Part shown: piece by piece, positions 59,713 to 64,000 of the stretch | Numbering within the stretch: the first letter of the stretch is position 1 | Layout of the letters: every line of letters begins with the position of its first letter | Assembly: GCF_009695545.1 (NCBI RefSeq) | Contig: NZ_VUNS01000004.1 | Location: 62,001-126,000 of the forward strand | Direction of reading: 5' to 3' | Source of the DNA: Victivallis lenta | Lineage (GTDB): Bacteria; Verrucomicrobiota; Lentisphaeria; Victivallales; Victivallaceae | Length of the DNA: 64,000 nt | Position numbers and translations under genes: made by a program | Notes under the pieces: generated by a model | Databases searched by the model: none | The model's input: only the letters and a program-made list of their open reading frames with translations | Told to the model about the DNA's origin: nothing

Positions 59713-59770
59713 CAGCGCTTCCGGACGCTTCACCCTCCCTCACCCCCGCGGCACGGCAGCGGGAAGAGGG

Positions 59771-61945
59771 TCACTCTTCTTCCGCCGGAGCGGCAGAGGC
59801 AACCGGACCGACCGGAGCGGCGATGGTGACGATGCGGGTTACGGCGAGACGGCGCACGCCGATCCGCAATTCACTTCTGCCTTCGACCAGTTTCCTGAAA
59901 CTTTCGAGGTTCTTCACGGGTTCGCCGTCAACAGTGGTGACGATCTCATACGGCTTGATGCCGGCCACGGCGGCACGGCCGCCCGCCTTGACCTTCGCAA
60001 CCAGGACGCCGGTATCCTCCGGCTTGAGCTGGAAGTAGTTGCGGACCTCGTAGGTCAGGTCGCAGACGCTCATGCCGAGCTTGGAGTCATTGAATTTCTC
60101 AGCGGTTTCGAAACTTTCCGGCGCGGCGGTCACCGTGAACGGATACTCATGGATCCTGCCGTCCGATACGACCGCCAGCTTTGCTTTGCCGCCGATGCCG
60201 ATGCCGCCGAGCAGCCTGTTGAGGGCGTTCCGGGTAGTGCCCCACGGAGCCGGAATCTGGTCATAGTACTGGGGCGGAACCTGATCGTAGCGGTCCCACG
60301 GGAATTGATCCATTTCCGAGCCGAACTGATAGCCTTCGAATTTGACCGGGGCGGCGCTGCCGTCCGGCGTGACCGACAGCAGGATATCACCGGTCTTGAT
60401 GCCGAGCCGCGCGGCAGGAGAATCCGGATAGACGTAAGTGACGAGCAGTCCATTCTTGCCGTCTTCGGTGAATTCGGCGGCTTTGTTCGCCCGGGCGAGC
60501 TCGGGGCCGAGCTGCTGGAATTCAATGCCGAGCCAGGCGATCTTTTCCTCTCCCTCCTGCGGCACGTTGGCGGGGTCGAAGTTTCCGGCAAGCGCCAGCA
60601 CCATCGATGCGGCGACCGCCTCGGTCGAGGCGTAATCGCGGTCGAGCTTGCGCCTTTCGAGCGGCAGCGACACAAGCTCGCCGTTCTCGGTGAATACGTA
60701 TCCCTGCCGCAGCAGCCGGCCGGCCGGAACGATCATGCCGCGGAAGCCGACGTCGAAGCTCTCGAGCTTCTGGGGAAACACACGCAGTTCGAGTTTGTCG
60801 CCGAAACTTTTCAACTGCGCGTCGTAGACCGACGCTCCGCTGAGCTTCCCGGCGTCTCCCCGGTAAAACGCGATGCCGCCGCCCGGCAGCGGCTGTTCGG
60901 GTTCCGCGACGAGGGCGCCGAAAAACTGCAGCGAACCGACGAACCGGGCCGGAATCTCCTTGCCGTCCACCGTCAGCACGATGCGCGACAGCCGGGCCGT
61001 TTCCGCCGGGGAAAGCGAAGCGGCGATCAGCACCTTGCCGTCTTTCATGCGGATTGCGATGCCGTCCGCCTCATTGCGGTTCTCGCTCCTTCTCTGATAA
61101 TGTGCGGCGAATCCGGTCAGCGGCTTCTGCGGCTTGAGCCGGATGCGGACCGGGTAGAGGTTCTTCTCCAGCATGGCTTTGAATTCCGCCAGCTTTCTGC
61201 CGTGTTCGGCGGCGGAGACCTGCTTCCAGGCCGACGGAACCGCCTCGGCCGGAGCGGTTCCGACATCGAGCCTGTCATTCATCGACAGCGCGGCGACTTC
61301 GCCCTTCTCGTTGACGACGAGCACGTTGGCAGCCGTTTTGACGTAAGTTTCTCCGTTCCCGAGGTTGCGGACGACCGTCGCCGGAGCCCACGGAGCGGTA
61401 AACGCATGCTCGACTCCGGACTCTTCGCTGCGGGAGAAGCCGAACCGTTTCCCTTCCGCTTTCGGGTTGAACGCCAGCGGAACGACGCCCGGAACCGGCG
61501 ATGCCGTTTTCAGCAGTACGCTCTTCTGAGCCGGATAGTAGGCGACGACCTTCGCCGGATAACGCTTGCCGCCGAATACGAGGTCGAGCGACTCGATCCA
61601 TTCGGGGAGCGCGCCGATATCCGACGAGATGAACTCGTCCGGCGCGACGGCGTAACCCGGCACCTTGAACGGCCGCTGGTCTTCGATCAGGCTGTCGGCC
61701 GAACCGGAGTGCATGCTCCGGCAGCCCGGACAATAGTATTGGACCGTGAATTCAGGTCGTTTGCCGTTCTCGTCCGGCCGGAAGAAATATTCCACGTCGA
61801 CCAGGGACGCAGAGAGCTTGTCGAGCAGTTTTACGCTCAGCTCCCGCAGCTCCGCCGCGTCGGGAGCTTTTTCCGTTTCGGCGGCGGCGGCGGCGAATGC
61901 GCCGGAAAGCAGGATCGCCAGGAACACATTTCGGCTTTTTTTCAT
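59771..61945 (-). CDS. HtrA-like PDZ protein with apparently dead protease domain
   Basis: The 724-residue exported protein has signal peptide MKKSRNVFLAILLSGAFAAA. The N-terminal part has two trypsin-fold-like halves (for example SLDLVFGGKRYPAKVVAYYPAQKSVLLKTASPVPGV and GVASYD-like segments), but I find no G-N-S-G-G serine motif and no His-Val/Asp pair. Two PDZ domains follow: one near 485-600 (GLLVTYVYPDSPAARLGIKTGDILLSV, with an insertion of F-P-W-D-R-Y-D-Q-V-P-P-Q-Y-Y-D-Q) and one near 625-700 (GVLVAKVKAGGRAAVAGIKPYEIVTTVDGEPV). A C-P-G-C pair lies near residue 73. It is four bases after the DegP-like gene, so probably a non-proteolytic partner or substrate adaptor. Confidence 0.82.
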   Translation of the reverse strand: MKKSRNVFLAILLSGAFAAAAAETEKAPDAAELRELSVKLLDKLSASLVDVEYFFRPDENGKRPEFTVQYYCPGCRSMHSGSADSLIEDQRPFKVPGYAVAPDEFISSDIGALPEWIESLDLVFGGKRYPAKVVAYYPAQKSVLLKTASPVPGVVPLAFNPKAEGKRFGFSRSEESGVEHAFTAPWAPATVVRNLGNGETYVKTAANVLVVNEKGEVAALSMNDRLDVGTAPAEAVPSAWKQVSAAEHGRKLAEFKAMLEKNLYPVRIRLKPQKPLTGFAAHYQRRSENRNEADGIAIRMKDGKVLIAASLSPAETARLSRIVLTVDGKEIPARFVGSLQFFGALVAEPEQPLPGGGIAFYRGDAGKLSGASVYDAQLKSFGDKLELRVFPQKLESFDVGFRGMIVPAGRLLRQGYVFTENGELVSLPLERRKLDRDYASTEAVAASMVLALAGNFDPANVPQEGEEKIAWLGIEFQQLGPELARANKAAEFTEDGKNGLLVTYVYPDSPAARLGIKTGDILLSVTPDGSAAPVKFEGYQFGSEMDQFPWDRYDQVPPQYYDQIPAPWGTTRNALNRLLGGIGIGGKAKLAVVSDGRIHEYPFTVTAAPESFETAEKFNDSKLGMSVCDLTYEVRNYFQLKPEDTGVLVAKVKAGGRAAVAGIKPYEIVTTVDGEPVKNLESFRKLVEGRSELRIGVRRLAVTRIVTIAAPVGPVASAAPAEEE

Positions 61946-61949
61946 TTCC

Positions 61950-63308
61950 TCACTCCTTCTCGTAATCGTTGGAAAAGTCCATGACGCGCTGGATCATGCG
62001 TCCGTTGCGAAGCACGGCGAACGTCGCCTTCGGATTCGTATCGAGCCGCTCCATCGCTTTCCTGTAGAGCGTTTCGAGTTCGGCGGGGGTATTGACCGGT
62101 TCCCCGTCGATCGAAACGAGAATGTCGTTCGGCCGCAGCTCGGCCTGCGCCGCATTGCCGAAATCCGAAACGCCGTAGATATAGACGCCGGAATTACGGT
62201 AGTAATGGAGATTCGGCGTGTCGAAACGGTTGATCGCCTTGGCGGTGAATCCCCAGCGCGGGCAGGAGACCTCTTCGCCTTCAACCTCGCCTTTGGCGAC
62301 CGGGGCGGCGTCGATCACAACCGTTTCCCCCTCGCGGACGACGGTGAAGGCGACCGGCTTGCCGAACGGCAGGAGACCGAGCATGCGGCGGAATCCCGGC
62401 ATCTCCTCGTTGGTGCCGACCGTGACCGGCTTGCCGTCGATCGCCACGATGCGGTCGTTCGGCAGAAAACCGGCCTTCCGGGCCGGGCTGCCGGGTTCGG
62501 TGCCGGAAACGATGACGCCGTCCGGAAAATCGAAGTAAATGTCCCGGTTGAAATCGCGCAGCGGCTGAAGCTGAAAACCGAGCCAGGCCCAGTTGACCTT
62601 GCCGTATTCGCGCAGCCGGGGCAGAGCGTCGCGGATGGTCGGCGCCGGAATCGAGAAACCGACCGTGCCGCCCATCAGCATGCCGAGCGTGTTGATGCCG
62701 ACCACCTTTCCGTCGGTGTTGACCAGCGGACCGCCGGAATTGCCGGGCGAAATCGAAGCGTCGGTCTGATACCAGAGGCTGTAGGTTCCCTCCGGCAGAT
62801 AGCGCGAGGCGCACGAAACGATGCCGATCGAAACCGAACGGTTGAGCCCCCACGGCGCTCCCATCGCCATAACGAAGTCCCCTTCGGTCAGACGGTCTTC
62901 GTAATCGATCGCGGCATACGGCAGCGGCGGCGTGCCTTCCGGCAGATCGAGTTTCAGCAGCGACAGGTCGAGGTCCTTGTCGAGCCCGACCACTTTAGCC
63001 GTGAATGCCCGGCCGTCATTCAGCAGGCAGCGGATGCTCTGCGCCTTGTCGACCACATGCCAGTTCGAAAGCAGCTCCCCGTCCGGCGTGATGAGGACGC
63101 CGGAACCGGAAACCACATCGTTCTGGGCCCGGCCGCTTTTGAGATTGCCGGTCACGACCTGAATGTAGACGACGGCCGGGAACACCTTGCCGCCCGCCTC
63201 CGACACAATCTGCTGGAACCCCGGCGCCGGAGCTGCGTTCTGAGCGGCGCAGCCGGCGAACAGCAGCGCGCCGGCCGCGAGACCGGGCAAAAAGATACGT
63301 TGAATCAT
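61950..63308 (-). CDS. DegP/HtrA-type serine protease, lipoprotein, two PDZ domains
   Basis: The 452-residue periplasmic protease or chaperone has lipobox FAGC (cysteine 20). The catalytic triad is visible: His84 in LSNWHVVDKA, Asp114 in DLDLSLLKL, Ser191 in DASISPGNSGGPLVN. PDZ domains follow near 265-345 (VIVSGTEPGSPARKAGFLPNDRIVAIDGKPV) and 375-440 (YIYGVSDFGNAAQAELRPNDILVSIDGEPV). Lipid anchoring of an HtrA protease is less common than a soluble form. It is first in a two-gene operon with its protease-dead relative. Confidence 0.94.
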   Translation of the reverse strand: MIQRIFLPGLAAGALLFAGCAAQNAAPAPGFQQIVSEAGGKVFPAVVYIQVVTGNLKSGRAQNDVVSGSGVLITPDGELLSNWHVVDKAQSIRCLLNDGRAFTAKVVGLDKDLDLSLLKLDLPEGTPPLPYAAIDYEDRLTEGDFVMAMGAPWGLNRSVSIGIVSCASRYLPEGTYSLWYQTDASISPGNSGGPLVNTDGKVVGINTLGMLMGGTVGFSIPAPTIRDALPRLREYGKVNWAWLGFQLQPLRDFNRDIYFDFPDGVIVSGTEPGSPARKAGFLPNDRIVAIDGKPVTVGTNEEMPGFRRMLGLLPFGKPVAFTVVREGETVVIDAAPVAKGEVEGEEVSCPRWGFTAKAINRFDTPNLHYYRNSGVYIYGVSDFGNAAQAELRPNDILVSIDGEPVNTPAELETLYRKAMERLDTNPKATFAVLRNGRMIQRVMDFSNDYEKE

Positions 63309-63468
63309 AAAATCCTCTGCAATTAAGGGTTGTTTATTCCTTCATGCAAGTTATATTAAAAAACGCCGGAATGCAAGTCCGGACCCAAAAAATAAATCCG
63401 GAATCGTTCATCCGGCTTTGTTTCTTGAGACGATCCGAATCACTGAAATCTTATCGGAGATGACGAAA

Positions 63469-64000
63469 ATGAGCCAAACCGCATCAAAAGAGAGTTTCGA
63501 TATCCTGGTCGCCGGGGCCGGAACCGCCGGCGTCTGCGCGGCGATCCAGGCCGCGCGGGCGGGAGCTTCGGTCTGTCTGGTCGAAAAAAACGGGATCCCG
63601 GGCGGAACCATCACGGCCGCGGGAATCGCCTACCCCGGCATCTTCCACGCCTGGGGGAAGCAGGTCATCGCCGGCATCGGCTGGGAGCTTGTGGAGCGCA
63701 CCCGGCAGGAGAGCCGCGATCCGCTGCCGAATCTCTGCGACACGAATCTCAACGAGCATTGGCGGTACCAGGTTCAGATCGATCCGGTCATCTTCGCGGC
63801 CCTCTGCGACGAAGAGTTTGAAAAGGCCGGAGTGACGGTCAAATACCATACGATGATCGGCGCGGCGGAGACGGCCGCGGACGGTGTCGGGCTGACGCTC
63901 TGCGGCAAGGACGGTCTTTATCCGGTTTTCGCCCGGCGGGTGATCGACTGCACCGGGGACGCGAATCTTTCGAAGCTGCTCGGCGCCGAGCTCCGCACCT
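63469..64000 (+). CDS. FAD-dependent oxidoreductase, C-terminus beyond window
   Basis: The first 177 residues are visible. After MSQTASKESF comes the dinucleotide-binding start DILVAGAGTAGVCAAIQAARAGASVCLVEKN, then GGTITAAGIAYPGIF, and ARRVIDCTGDANLSKLLGAE, the typical second FAD-contact block. This matches the FAD-dependent oxidoreductase family often found in sugar or dicarboxylate loci of these bacteria. The ATG at 63469 has GGAG 9 bases upstream; an ATG at 63460 touches that site and is less likely. The substrate is unknown. Confidence 0.85.
   Translation, partial: MSQTASKESFDILVAGAGTAGVCAAIQAARAGASVCLVEKNGIPGGTITAAGIAYPGIFHAWGKQVIAGIGWELVERTRQESRDPLPNLCDTNLNEHWRYQVQIDPVIFAALCDEEFEKAGVTVKYHTMIGAAETAADGVGLTLCGKDGLYPVFARRVIDCTGDANLSKLLGAELRT

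Overview
The window looks like a chromosomal segment of a Gram-negative member of the PVC superphylum, most likely Lentisphaerae/Victivallales. This is inferred from content, not from a search. The grounds are a high-GC genome, a complete type II secretion (T2SS) operon, several separate pseudopilin-like proteins with the [15 protein letters not shown] signature, very large secreted glycoside hydrolases beside them, and many GntR/LacI/AraC sugar regulators. No tRNA, rRNA, CRISPR array, phage gene or transposase was seen.

Layout. 1-4841 (minus strand): biotin operon bioB-bioF-bioG-bioC-bioD-bioA, with bioA cut by the window edge. 4993-6641 (plus): a Gfo/Idh/MocA oxidoreductase and a NimA-like flavin protein. 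6666-7473: 2.8 tandem copies of a 287/288-bp non-coding unit packed with short hairpins. 7597-10484 (minus): a YtrA-type GntR regulator with an ABC permease and ATPase. 10625-22622 (minus): a 13-gene T2SS operon (repeat-rich exported protein, GspL, M, C, D, E, F, G, H, I, J, K, small exported protein). 22914-30692 (plus): two paralogous LacI-type regulators around two paralogous pseudopilins, then a 1234-residue secreted protein of unknown function. 30790-34079 (plus): lipoprotein, parvulin-type isomerase and GH35 beta-galactosidase. 34360-38497 (plus): exopolysaccharide genes (BY-kinase, CpsB-type phosphatase, WecA-like transferase fused to a CapD/PglF-like module). 38513-42000: an AraC regulator divergent from an (alpha/alpha)-type glycosidase and a sugar transporter. 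42136-45836 (plus): a pseudopilin plus secreted glycosidase pair behind a consensus promoter and a Pho-box-like repeat. 45898-47013: a GntR/LacI hybrid regulator. 47032-50375 (minus): antiporter and NAD synthetase. 50524-52386 (minus): sugar isomerase and oxidoreductase. 52740-54782: YeiH-type exporter divergent from a LysR regulator. 54862-59152 (minus): a second pseudopilin plus secreted glycosidase pair. 59771-63308 (minus): a DegP-like lipoprotein protease and a protease-dead PDZ paralogue. 63469-64000: start of an FAD-dependent oxidoreductase.

How it fits together. The picture is a carbohydrate scavenger. Regulators control dispersed loci, each encoding a pseudopilin-like protein and/or a large secreted polysaccharide-degrading enzyme, and one T2SS operon is the obvious candidate export machine. 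The main undescribed-system candidate is this pairing of accessory pseudopilins with secreted glycosidases. Eight of the nine pilin-like leaders here lack the glycine normally required before the prepilin peptidase cleavage site. The second candidate is the tandem multi-hairpin repeat at 6666-7473.

Several consensus promoters (TTGACA or TTGCAA/T, 17 bp, TATAAT-like) can be read directly and were used to choose translation starts. All functional calls rest on reading motifs by eye; no database comparison was possible.
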